Shown: one piece after another, positions 10,690-21,414 of the stretch
Numbering within the stretch: the first letter of the stretch is position 1
Layout of the letters: every line of letters starts with the position of its first letter
NCBI GenBank assembly: GCA_037127255.1
Contig: JBANSL010000004.1
Location: 26,419,967-26,483,966 of the forward strand
Length of the DNA: 64,000 nt
Direction: 5' to 3'
DNA from: Persicaria tinctoria
Taxonomy: Eukaryota > Streptophyta > Magnoliopsida > Caryophyllales > Polygonaceae
The notes under the pieces: model-generated
Told to the model about the DNA's origin: nothing
The model's input: only the letters and a program-made list of their open reading frames with translations
Database searches by the model: none
Program-made: the position numbers and the translations under genes

Positions 10690-11365
10690 AAAGATTTTAT
10701 TTGGAACATTGTGAAGGATGACCTATCTACCAAAGATAGATAACATCGATCTCACATTGATGTACGTGCATATGAGTTGCGTGTTCTATGATTGTCTATA
10801 TGAATCTACAAAGCATCTACTTGTCAATTGTGCAAGGATTAAGCAAGTTCTTCAGGAATAGAAACTCCTGAAGTTGCCGGCCGATATGTTGTGTAACTTT
10901 GAAATTTCAAAACATAGTACAATTAATCCTAAATAACATTTGTAATTGGGCAGGCAATTCAAGAATGTGCGATATTGCTTGGTGTTGGTGGACGATCTAG
11001 TATTTTAAAAATCAGTTGGTGTTTGGCAATATGCATGGATGTGATTTCTCCTATTTCCGTTCAGGGTTTTCTTTTTACGACAAAATGATCATGGAGGTAT
11101 GCCCTTTCCTACGATATTGTCCTACGTACTAGGGGAGCGGCGTGCGACCTGTGAGGGAACAAATAAGTATACGACTAAGAGGAGAAGGGAAAACGTTAAA
11201 TGGGATAAAATCCCAATTGTTATAAACTAAACTTTGAGGGCTCTAACAACCATGCTAACAAGGCAACTTATGGGTTTATTGCGTGATCAATTTGCAAACA
11301 CGGTTTATATGTTTTGGAGAATGTACAATAACAATTCTATTGATCTAAGGCACTGACCCTTCATG
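10690..11365 (+). pseudogene. LINE ORF2 fragment (zf-RVT region), left half
   Basis: Broken plus-strand coding matches the minus-strand LINE at 24637-25734. FIWNIVKDDLSTKDR lines up with KLNVPPKVKH-LPSKDR, and CVFYDCLYESTKHLL lines up with CMFCDCSHESTNHIL, followed by NCARIKQVL. This is the zinc-binding reverse-transcriptase (zf-RVT) segment before the RNase H domain. Many stops and shifts are present. Copia element I is inserted at 11366 with TSD TCATG, and the RNase H part resumes at 23757. Confidence 0.65.
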
Positions 11366-11681
11366 TGAAAAGCAAGATCGAGTCTATATGGATTCACAAG
11401 AACAAGACAAACATGCAAGATCAAAATATAGAGGTAGAACACGAAACTTTTACGAGGTTTGGATCCGCAATCCTACGTCCTCGGGGCCTCAAGAGTCAGC
11501 CCTAATCCACTTTCAAATAAGGGAGAAAGTACAGATCAGGCAATCCAAAGAGTACAAGTATATATCTATGCAGAAACCAAAACGAAAGCCACGAAAGCAA
11601 ACAAGAAGAAGAAGATCTTCTTTAATAATCTCATATCTTAGGATACAAACTCAGATCTGAGAGCTAGAACCCAACACCGAG

Positions 11682-14600
11682 TGATAATGCATATTTTATA
11701 TGGTCATTTGGTATTTGAAGTGCGGAATCTATTGTTTTTAGTGTTTATTTGTAGGTTATAAGATCTGGCCTCGAAAGGTGGAGAAAGAATGCAGCAAAAT
11801 GGACAAAGAAGAGCTAAGGAACAAGAGCGAAAATGGAAAACATGGAGAAATCCCATCTTTAATTGTTTGAGAGATTGGAATTAGATTCTTATGTATTCAT
11901 GAGAATCGTATTGTTTAGAAAGAGCTTTCCAATGCATATTCATATGCATCAATCGGACAAAGGATGGCTCCAGAAAGTGCGTTACAAGTTCAGTTTGTCG
12001 AAGCTGTCAGCACTGTTGGGACGGCGCCCGTCGCCTCGTCAGATCCCGGATTTGCGATACACGGACCAATCTATCTTTATGGAAACTCTTATCTATCTTT
12101 CCTAAGATTTTGGCCTACGCCTTTGAGCCCTATATTAGACATATTTCCAGCATTCTTTCAATCAACTAATTGAGAACTAACACTCCAATAATTCATTAAC
12201 TATAAGAGAGATGAGAGGATTTAAGTTTAGGGATTGAAAATTTGTTATGCTTGCCTAGAATTCTTGTGGTTTTTCTATGATTTAAGACTTGGTTGATTGA
12301 TTATGAGACTTGATTTCTATATTATTCATGAGTTTATTTATCATCTTGTTCTTCATTGTTTATATTTGCGATTCTTTCTATGACCGCGCATCTAGTTAGA
12401 GTTCACATCTATGCTATGAATTCGTTGTTGGTTTCTCGATAGCAAACGAAGTCATTGGTTTAGTGATATTTCTATGCCTTTGTAGTGGACGATAACAATT
12501 GATCTATGTTGTGTATATTCGATTAGGGTTGAGTTCGATTCGCGCCTATATGTCTTAAGTGCATTGAGTCAATGTGCCAATTGGTCTAAGTACTTGAGTT
12601 CTTAATGCTATTCTTTAGTGATATTAAATAAGACGAGTGAATCTCTGCGGATCTCTTAACCTTAGTCAAGTCGACATAGACTTAGGAATAATATTGCAAT
12701 CATCTCAAGGATCAATAAATCAACCAATGTTGCGAATTGTAGGCAAAACACACTCTTACCTTTTGTCTTCTCTTTGTTCCTATCCTTATCTTTGTCTTTG
12801 TGTTGATAGGAGGAAATCGAGTATGAAATATAACAAAATAAATCAAACCAGATTCTGCCCACGCAAATAATTACAAGACCTCCTCCTGATGCAGCAGTGG
12901 GAAGTCAGGATCGATCCACGAGGAAGCGTGTCAGCGGATCCTAGGCAGCGGAGAAATCTCACGAAAGTCGACTACAGGGGTCCTAGATCTCAAGTACAGC
13001 AACTCGACAGAAGATCGAACAGTCGAACACAGCAGCAGCAACTCGGCAGTTTCTGGTCGGTCTCGACAAGGGCCTACTCGAGATCGAGTAGAGTCTTGGT
13101 CGACGTCGGCTTGGCTTTTCGAGTACCTGCACACAGAAGCTACAACGAGCTTGGTCGAATATCAGTAACTCGAGATCGACCAGACTTGGTCGAGATCGAG
13201 TAAAGGCAGAAAACGAAACAAAAGAAATAGAGTAAAGGCAAAGGCTTTGGGAATTTCGAACTAAGCTGTATGGAAAGGGCTTCCAAGATTGGGGTTTGCA
13301 TCAACGATAACCAAGCATGCATAAGGCAAGAATAAAACGGATAATCATGTGAATCGCATAAAAGGACAAGCTTTCGCCTTTTCCAACAATTAGACAACTC
13401 TTTTAAGAAACCCTAATTGTCTCTACTGATTTTATGTTTACAATCCAAGTTGTTAGCATGGACCTCCATTAGATGGGTAATAAACACATAACAAGTAGTA
13501 GATGCTTAAAACATGATAAAAGTCGGATCTTTACCTCAAACATGCAGGGCTATCGTCGGGCTCGCCCCAACCCTAGAAGTGGGTGGACTACTCGCGCTTC
13601 ATCGCAACCTCGGACATTGACTGATGAAAAGAAACTTGCATTAAACTAAATTCAAAGACTTTACAATCCCGGCGATCCAACTCTCGTTGAACGCCAAAAC
13701 CCTAAAACCTCTGAACTCCCAAACCGTCTATGTGGAACTACTTCTCTAGCTGAAATTGAATTCTTAGAAATCAGCCCCATGGGCTTTATTTATAGGCTTC
13801 TAAACCTTGCTATTCAAGGATAGAAACATCTATCTATACCTAAAACTATATCTAAAAGGCTTAATGATAAATAAAAGCAACAATATAATTAAATCTAAAT
13901 AAGGGAAATATATCTAAAAGGTCTTCAAGTAGATAGATCTCTCTCTTCATGATGTATCTTGATAAAATCGGATAGAATCGGCAACCTTCGGCTCCAAGGA
14001 ATCCAAATCCGAGTAGGACAGCTCAAAACGCGTAACGCGGCTTCTGGAGGCATCCACGATCTCGAGTAAGGCTACTCGATCTCGAGTAGAAGTGTCATCG
14101 ACTGGGCTGGCTCGGCGTCTCGGGTTGTTGGTGCTCGACATGCTCGGACATGGCTCCTGGGCGTCGTTGATCTCGAGTACCCTTACTCGATCTTGAGTAA
14201 AGGTGGCTCGTCGACTAGCTCTTCTCGGCAGCGTCGGGTAGATCTTCTCGACATGGCTCGGGTGCCGGCTTCCGGGTTCCTCGATCTCGAGTAGAGTGTA
14301 ACCCGGCATGTCTTCGTCTTCGGCTTCTCGATCAGCTCCCCCTCGACCAGGCACTCCTTGGACATTTTTGGTCGATCTCGAGTACAACTACTCGATATCG
14401 AGTAAATTTCTTAGCTTTCTGCTCTGTTCTTAAAACGCACTTTCCTGAGTCCTCGTTCGTCGGATTGACGCATATGACCATGCGTTGGAAAGCTCTTACC
14501 GGGGGCTATAACTCTCATGAAGACATAAAAGCTTGATTCAGAATGAAGAATGGTGAAAAATGGCCTTTTCTCCAGCTGCACCATTCTTAGCTTCTCCATG

Positions 14601-14992
14601 AGTTTCCTTTAAGCTCCAAAGTGCGTATGATTTCTGCGAAATATAACCAAAACTTGTGTAGACCTCCATATATTCACAAATAAACATAAACTACACATAT
14701 TTTGTATTATTTTAACCCAAATGTATGAAATGCATGCAGAAATCGTTATAAAAGTAAGTGTAAAACATGGCAATTTAGGCTCACAACACTTTGTTTATTT
14801 GTGTTGTCTTTCTTCATTCATATCCCTAGTCCATTGTTAATGTCATAAGTGATAAACTCATATTGCATTGAAGTACTTGTTTCTCTGTGGGTTCGACCCC
14901 TTAGTTATTCGCTACACTAGGTTGCTAGTTTAGTTTATTTGTTTGGGTTATTTCTTGGCGAGGTGAAATCTAACGGCGTTTCCCTTCCTTCA
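11682..14992 (+). repeat. Athila-type solo LTR, itself interrupted
   Basis: It starts TGATAATGCATATTTTATATGG and ends CCTTCCTTCA, like the LTRs at 40998 and 53015. The TSD is CCGAG/TCGAG with one mismatch (11677-11681, 14993-14997). Without the nested element it is about 1.3 kb, the size of the other Athila-like LTRs. There is no internal element sequence, so this is a solo LTR left by recombination. It carries the GACGGCGCCCGTC word at about 12022 and the AAAGAGCTTTCCAA module near 11919. Confidence 0.85.
12801..14788 (-). repeat. Solo LTR of gypsy family A
   Basis: A 1988-bp LTR, starting TGTTGATAGG and ending CTCACAACA, of the same family as 2356-4337. A perfect TSD CTTTG flanks it (12796-12800, 14789-14793). 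It contains several pairs of CGATCTCGAG words spaced 20 bp (14057/14077, 14169/14189, 14373/14393) and the CGTTGGAAAGCTCTT module near 14484. A 146-codon open frame (14387-13947) is present but has no domain I recognise. Confidence 0.9.
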
Positions 14993-15111
14993 TCGAGCTA
15001 TTGCCGATAGCCAAGGGATCTCTGAACACCAGGGAATCGTCGGAGAAGAAGAGCTTCGTCGATCGGACGTGGGAAGAGCTTGAATAGCGAACCCCAACCC
15101 TAGCTTCTCTA

Positions 15112-15120
15112 CGCTCTCTA

Positions 15121-15197
<77 letters not shown>
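15112..15197. repeat. (CT)n microsatellite in copia I 3' LTR
   Basis: An almost pure CT tract of about 85 bp with two CTAT interruptions. The same site in the other LTR (about 21849-21873) is only about 25 bp. The open frame of Arg-Glu repeats on the other strand is an artefact. Confidence 0.95.
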
Positions 15198-15199
<2 letters not shown>

Positions 15200-15621
15200 A
15201 TTTCTATATAGAAGGAAAAGTGAAGCAGCTACCAGACACCAGAGGAGAGCACCTCCTTTTATAGACAAACCCTAGTAGCATCCGGGAGAGATCCACAAAG
15301 CTTCCAAGCAACCGGCCACAAAGCTTCCAAGCAACCGGGCTCGAGGTGTTGTGTCGTGTCACATGTCATGGGCTTCAGGCCCGAATCTCGGCAGCTCTCC
15401 TATGTTGATGATCAAGCCATCTAGGCTCAATGCTATCCATCTAGGCTCGAGCTAACTCCCAAGAGCTTGGTCTATAACCTTAGCCATGTTACACTTAGCC
15501 TTCCATGTCACATATACATAATACATACATTACATACATATTATAAGGTAAAAACACTTAGGAAAATATACAAGTTCTCAACATCTTCACCATCAGGCAC
15601 ATAGAAGTGGGTTACAGATGA

Positions 15622-16366
15622 TCATGTGGGTACCTGCAAAGTTTTCTCAAAAGTAGGGGTAAACACATTTTTAAAGTGAAATTCATCCTCAACAAAGACA
15701 ACATCCCTGCTGACTATAGTTTTATAAGCTCCATGTTGAATAATAAGAAGTTTATAGCCTTTAACACCTTCAGGATATCCTAACAGGACACATTTCTGAG
15801 ACCTACCATCACTCTTGTGAGCATAGGCAACACAACCAAAAGGTCTAAGATAGCTCAAGTCAGGTTTCCTATTATACCACATCTCATAAGGAGTTTTAAA
15901 GCTAATAGCAGAGGAGGAAGTTCTATTTATGAGGTGAGCAGCTGTCACAACAGCTTCACCCCATGCCAGCAGAGATCAACATGCACCTTGCCTTCTCTAG
16001 GAGAGTCATGTTCATTCTCTCAGTAGCGCCATTCTGCTGAGGGGTGCCAGGAATGCTAAGGTGCCTCTTGATCCCTGCATCTTTACAATAAGAGTCAAAT
16101 CTGGAATTACAAAATTCTAAACTATTATCGGTTTTTAAACACTTAACAAAGATACCAGTTTCAACATGGACACTTGTTACCCAATGTTTGAACACCTCAA
16201 AAGCCTCATCCTTTGTCTTCAGCAAGTACCTTCTGCCCCCAGAAGATTCAACCTGTGCAGGGCCCCAAAGATCTGAATGGACATACTCAAGAGGTTTGAT
16301 AGCAATATAAGAAGACTTGTTAAAGCTCTTCCTAGTTTGTTTACCCATCAAGCAATTATCACACAA
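15622..16366 (-). pseudogene. Copia I integrase
   Basis: This is the integrase core that would insert element DNA. The N-terminal side ends CDNCLMGKQTRKSF. The catalytic region shows HSDLWGP, KTDNSLEFC and NGATERMN, so the D, D and E residues are present. Part of the strand between the first D and the KTKDEAF motif is missing compared with relatives, a small in-frame deletion. A frameshift near 15955 moves to a second open piece with NRTSSSAISFKTPYEMW, YLRPFGCVAYAH and LLGYPEGVKGYKLL. Normally reverse transcriptase would follow; here the 3' LTR begins about 40 bp later. Confidence 0.85.
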
Positions 16367-16538
16367 ATCAATAGTAGCAGGTTTGAAATTTAAAATGCCA
16401 TGCTTATAGAGATAATGCAGACTCTTATTTCCTATATGTCCTAATCAATTATGCCAAGTAACAGATTCAGGAAGGGACATACAAGCATCAGAAGCAATCA
16501 ACATAGAGGAGAAGTTCATCTCATGGGTAGCTTGGACC

Positions 16539-16792
16539 TCATAGAGGCCATTTTTTTAGCACACATTTGATAAGAACTTTGCCATCCCTTGAGACAGTTC
16601 TAATCCCATTGGTACTGTGAATATCACAGCCCAGGGACTCTAATGCATTTTCAGACATGAGATTTCTTCTAAGCTCAGGAACCCATCTAACATTTTTAAT
16701 GACCCTAATCACACCATCATGCATTTTCTTAGAAACAGAACCAATACCTTTGATTTTCAAGACAAAATGATCGCAAAGAATAACAACACTGT
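16539..16792 (-). pseudogene. Copia I GAG-pre-integrase segment
   Basis: The segment reads LKIKGIGSVSKKMHDG and NVRWVPELRRNLMSE, the usual copia region between protease and integrase. It ends at the insertion point of the chromovirus-like element at 16793 and continues on the far side at 20148, where the sequence reads LRLLDGGD. Confidence 0.8.
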
Positions 16793-19700
16793 AAAGACTG
16801 GAATTTAATTAATATTTATAAAATATCCGTAGGATAATCCGAATATTATCCTCCCTTATGATTACGAAAACCCAGAAAATTTAAAATTTATGGATGGCTT
16901 TAGATTGGTTTAATTATGGATTTTATGAAAGAAATATATACCCGAGCCACTTTAGAGGTGGATGAGCCACCTATACCGTATGAGAAATTGGGAAGGAGAA
17001 GCGTGTAGATGAGATATCTTTGGTAAGATCATATGTTTGATCCTTAGAGTTGGATGATAATCCACCCTCTTGTTGGGAGAATAGATCTTGTGATAAGTAT
17101 GGGTTTTGACCTTAGAGGCGGACGTCCACCTCTCGAGGGTCGAGTTGAGTTGAGACTAGGAGTGTCGAGGTCTAAGATCGTGTCGGGACACCAAACACCT
17201 TGAATTCTAAGATTGATTAAAAAATAAGCGAGTTTAAGGTTCCATTATCCGGGTAAACCAGTTATGCTTCGCGAAGTGGATACGGGCTTTTCATGGGGGC
17301 ACTTGTGGAACTTTCGCTAAGACCTAGCGGTAGTATGATGAACCCTCTCGAGTTGTGATATTTTCGGCGGTCGATGCGAGATGTGATGGGGGCGCCCATC
17401 ACATGCTTGGTAAAACCGTTCGGGGATATTACGATCGTGGCAAAGGTGACATGAGATTCTTGGACGACGCATCCAAGATGATTGTGTGCCCTTCGACCCG
17501 ATTCAAGGACTCAAATTTTAAAACCTTCTCCACTGGTTTAAATCTTTTTGGTCTCGAGGACGAGACTTGTTTTAGAGGTGGATGATTGTAAAGACCGGAA
17601 TTTAATGAATATTTATAAAATATCCGTAGGATAATCCGAATATTATCCTCCCTTATGATTATGAAAACCCGGAATATTTAAAATTTATGGATGGCTTTAC
17701 ATTGGTTTAATTATTGATTTTATGAAAGAAATATAAACCCGAGCCACTTTTCTTGTATCTTGTAAACGTAACGGAGTTTAACGCGTCACATACTCGGGAT
17801 TTACGTCTTGCTAATATAAGGGAAGCCACCCCATCCATTCCTTGAACACATCTCACCCACTCCATTTGATTTGATCATATGACAAGCTAGGATCCAATTC
17901 ATCTCACCCACTCTCTTTCCCATCACCCCTCCCATTCTTTGACCAAATGAGATCTCTCCCATTCTTTAAATCTGATCCCCAAGACTCAGCCTCACTCATT
18001 CACAAAGAACAAGCCATCACTTGAGAGGAAAGGGAGAGAAAAGAAGCCTATCTCCATTTCTAGTCCTTTTTTGCTGCCTTCCATTCAAAAAGCCATACCT
18101 CCCTCAATATTGATCCAAATGGAGTGATTCTTGAGCCCTTCGCTCCATCTTTGAATCAGATTTCAACAAATGTATCAAACATCCAAATCCAAGGTGATTT
18201 GTCCCTCCAAACTGACCGATCTGTGGGGCTGTAGTGGAGTGTTCTAGAGAGGACCTTGGGTTTTTCAACTTGATCTTTGGTAAGTCCTCTTGGTTCCTTT
18301 CAAAACTGAGTTCCAACATGTTATATAACTCCTATTCTTCCACTTTGAGTAATAATCGAAATCATGTTTTGGGATTTTTGGTAACAAAATGGCAAGCTGT
18401 TCTGAAGGACTCCCGAGGGGGGGTCTTGAGTCGTTTGTGTGGTACTCTTCGAAGGTAATCTCTCATCCGCCTTCCCCTCTCAAGGACAGATGTGTTTTGG
18501 TGTGGAAAAGGCTTAGAAAGTGGAGCCTCTATGTGTTTTGGTTGCATTTTGTAGCAAAAACGTCAAAAAAACAAAATGGATATATGTGCCTCTGTAATTT
18601 GGACATTATTTCCAATCCAACGATCTGATCCGGCTGAAATATTAATATGATGTTCATGGGAATGTTATCTAAATTCCCTTAAAAAATGAGGACGGTCCAA
18701 CTGGTGGATCAAGAGTTATTATAATTTTAGTAAACAATGTTTATAATGACTCGATTAAAAACTTGGTTAAGGGAATGCTAACAATATGGTTAAATATATG
18801 ATGGCATAACCGAAACTTTGAGCATATAAAATACGAAAATGAAGTATACCCATAACTTGGCCAATAATAAGGATGAAAAGGTTAGGATTACGTGACGATA
18901 TGACCCGGATTATAACTTCTTAAGTGTGGATACTTAACCAAGCTTATAAGTCCTTAAGCCATTAACCTTATGTGAATGTGTGTGATTATCTTGCGGTATA
19001 GGTTTATGTGATGCATTAATAAGAATAACCTAATGTGAAATAATTACAATTGTTAGGCGCTTGATTCGTGTTTACACTTGGTGCTTGTTGGTTTCCGTGC
19101 TTACCTTCGGATTTCAGGTAAGTCCCCTGGACTTACTCATGAGGTTACTCGTGACACATGAGTGTCGTAACGAGATAGATTCATGCATATTTTACGACAT
19201 AGAATTGTTGTAGGGTATAAACCACAATTATAACATAGAACGGAACATAGGGAATGAAATGAACCCTTGTGTTCTCTTTGTCTTTGTTATAATAGGTGGC
19301 CATCCTATTCTATGTTGCTGTGTGGTGATTATCGGGATTCCCTAAAGGTTGTGGCATAGCCGACCCTTCGAGCATTCGATAAAGGTTGGCACATCCTCCA
19401 AGAATTTGGTGATAAAGGGTGGTGTAACTTCCAAGCATTCGGAAAGGGATTATATGGTTGATTGTTATCATTTGGGTACCCATTACCGCACTTATTTATA
19501 TATTCAAATTATGTCTTAGGAGCATGATACTGTATTTACAGTTTTATCGCATCACGTTTATATGCCTTTTTACATACTCGCAGAGTCTGCTGGTGCATAG
19601 GTGTATGAGTAATAAATGATTGACCCCATTATCTTTCTTGTTTTTAGATTCAGGTACCCCCGATACCCGATATTCGTGATCATATGTGGATGTTTGCTAG

Positions 19701-20147
19701 GCATAGCCTATGGGACGATAGAGTGTGAGAAACATGGACCATGTTTTAGTATTTTCTCGCTACTTATTACTTTTGCGTTTTGACCCAGCTAGGCCGTGGC
19801 ATGTGTTGTACTTTAATTCTGCCTTTATCTTCCGCTCAAAAACCGTTTTGCGATAGTTACCTAGGACAGGTTCTAGCCTCCAATGGGCATGTGTTTGCTT
19901 TAGGGTTTGAAATCCCCGTTTTAACAACTTATCTACGCTTCCGCTAAATAAATAGTCTAAGTAATAACTCGTACTCGGTCATAAGATCTAAAGCTCACGG
20001 AAGAATTCAAAACTCTTCCTTAACGATTCAAAACTCTTCCTTAACGTACCCCGAATAACCGAATCATCCGAACCTTATTAATCCTCTGAGTGGACTAATA
20101 GAGGCATATTCGGATATCCAAAATTTTGGGTCGTTACAATCACCACC
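16793..20147 (+). mobile_element. Chromovirus-like gypsy remnant (deleted)
   Basis: The ends are TGTAAAGAC and GTCGTTACA. The flanks are AACAC and ATCAC, a 5-bp TSD with one difference. The first about 165 bases (16793-16957) repeat at 17588-17755, so the left piece is the start of a 5' LTR and 17588-20147 is a 3' LTR. Between them lies about 630 bp ending LEDETCFRGG just before the LTR, much as chromovirus polyproteins end. A deletion from inside the 5' LTR to the end of pol explains the structure. No reverse transcriptase or integrase is visible. Confidence 0.65.
17588..20147 (+). repeat. 3' LTR of chromovirus-like remnant
   Basis: About 2.56 kb with TGTAAAGACC and GTCGTTACA ends. A TATA-like CTAATATAAGG lies near 17812, followed by a CA-rich leader, which supports plus-strand orientation. 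No gene is seen. The open frames inside (for example 18234-18458) show no recognisable domain. Confidence 0.6.
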
Positions 20148-21139
20148 ATCAAGCAATCTCAAATCAGAAAACCAAGACTTATGATGAGTAGCATACATAG
20201 TACATCCAGAGTGAAGAATCCAACAATCATAAGCATCATTCACAAGCAATGCAAGCACTTCATGGGTATAGTAGGGGTGGGTTTCACACACATCAGACAC
20301 AACAGGTTGTTTAGCATCCTTTTCCTCGTCTCTTTTCTTTTTATATCAATCCTTTTGAAAATGGCGAGTTTTAGAACAGTAATGACACTTGAAGTTAGAC
20401 TTATCAATGCCATTAGTTTTATCAACACCATTTTCATATTTAGGTTGCCCGTGTTTATCCTTTTTCTTGTTGTTATTCCTTTTGTTACCCTTACCTTTTG
20501 ACTTAGCCATAAGGACCTCATCCTTGGCTTCAGCCTTAGGCTCAGATTTAACACCATTAGCAGTTTTCAAAACCTTCATAGACTCATTCTTCTGGATCAG
20601 AGACTCAATGATATCCTTTTTAACTAGAGAGGTATTTGCATACTAAATAACATCCTTAAAAGTATCAAACTGACTAGGCAAGGAATTCAACAGAAGCACA
20701 CATAATTGAGTTTCATCCAATTTATCACCACATCTTACCAAATCTTGAGTTATAGTTAAGAAACGATCAAGATTATCAGCTAGAGTGCAAGCAGTGTTCA
20801 TCTTAAAGCTAAAAAAAGCTTGTTAAACAGATTCACACGAGATGGAAGAGACTTTACAAAGTACAAACCTTCTAGGGCATCCCATAATTTCTTAGCAGTG
20901 GTATGCCCTAGTACCTGTCGTGCTACTTCATTAGAGAGACGAAGCATGATCTCAATGTGAGCCTGAAGATCAGTCTCCATGATCGTTTCTTTGTTAGTTC
21001 CATCTGGAAACTTATTCGTTATAGCCACCCAACATTTCTCCCTGATGAGTATGGTTTTCATCTGCCACATAGCAAAGTCAGTGGTGCCATTGAAGGGTTT
21101 CAAACGAATAGAATCAGACATATTGCAGAATGCCAACAA
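20148..21139 (-). pseudogene. gag: Copia I gag and protease remnant
   Basis: The N-terminal Gag begins near 21121 (MSDSIRLKPFNGTTDFAMWQ) with the UBN2/DUF4219-type pattern and VLGHTTAKKLWDAL. Frameshifts follow around 20640-20820. The Lys-rich stretch after KVLKTANG leads to a CCHC knuckle, CHYCSKTRHFQKD, whose last Cys is a TGA stop. The protease site reads WILHSGCTM, with His where the catalytic Asp should be. These losses and the split from integrase by the 16793 insertion make it inactive. Confidence 0.8.
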
Positions 21140-21399
21140 CTCAGCAAGAACACAAAGAAAAAACTTAAGGCAGACAAATTGTTATATCACAAATAACAAA
21201 CACGGAAGCAAAGTTTTCAAGAACAAGAGGTAATTGAAAAAAAGAACAGATCATGTTGCGTCGTGTAGGGGGGAATGGCACCAGGCGATACACCCTATTT
21301 AGGCCCACCCGCTTCCTATGCTAGTTTCCGCTCTCTGAGATCTATGAAGACTCAGCTAGGTTGGGAAGAGGAGACTCAAGCGCTAGCAACGGAACGCAT

Positions 21400-21411
21400 G
21401 CTCTGATACCA
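21400..21411 (-). promoter_or_regulatory. Primer-binding site of copia I
   Basis: The minus strand reads TGGTATCAGAGC, the standard copia PBS matching the 3' end of initiator tRNA-Met. It lies three bases inside the 5' LTR. Confidence 0.9.
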
Positions 21412-21414
21412 CAT

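Larger units (their letters stand above)
11366..15583 (-). repeat. 3' LTR of copia I, interrupted
   Basis: The LTR pieces are 11366-11681 and 14993-15583, about 900 bp once the nested solo LTR and its TSD are removed. The sequence across the break matches the uninterrupted LTR at 21415 onward (ACCCAACATCGAGCTATTG). It has a long CT microsatellite and a duplicated AAGCTTCCAAGCAACCGG, both shorter or single in the other LTR. Confidence 0.9.

Noticed and set aside
14990..15268. Open frame of Arg-Glu repeats on the minus strand
   Set aside because: It is the translation of the CT microsatellite in the copia LTR, not a gene.
16793..20147. Minus-strand solo LTR of 3.35 kb
   Set aside because: The internal 165-bp repeat, the pol-end-like peptide and a TATA-like box fit a plus-strand deleted element better.
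21400..21411. Partial tRNA gene
   Set aside because: The short match is a retrotransposon primer-binding site; no cloverleaf follows.
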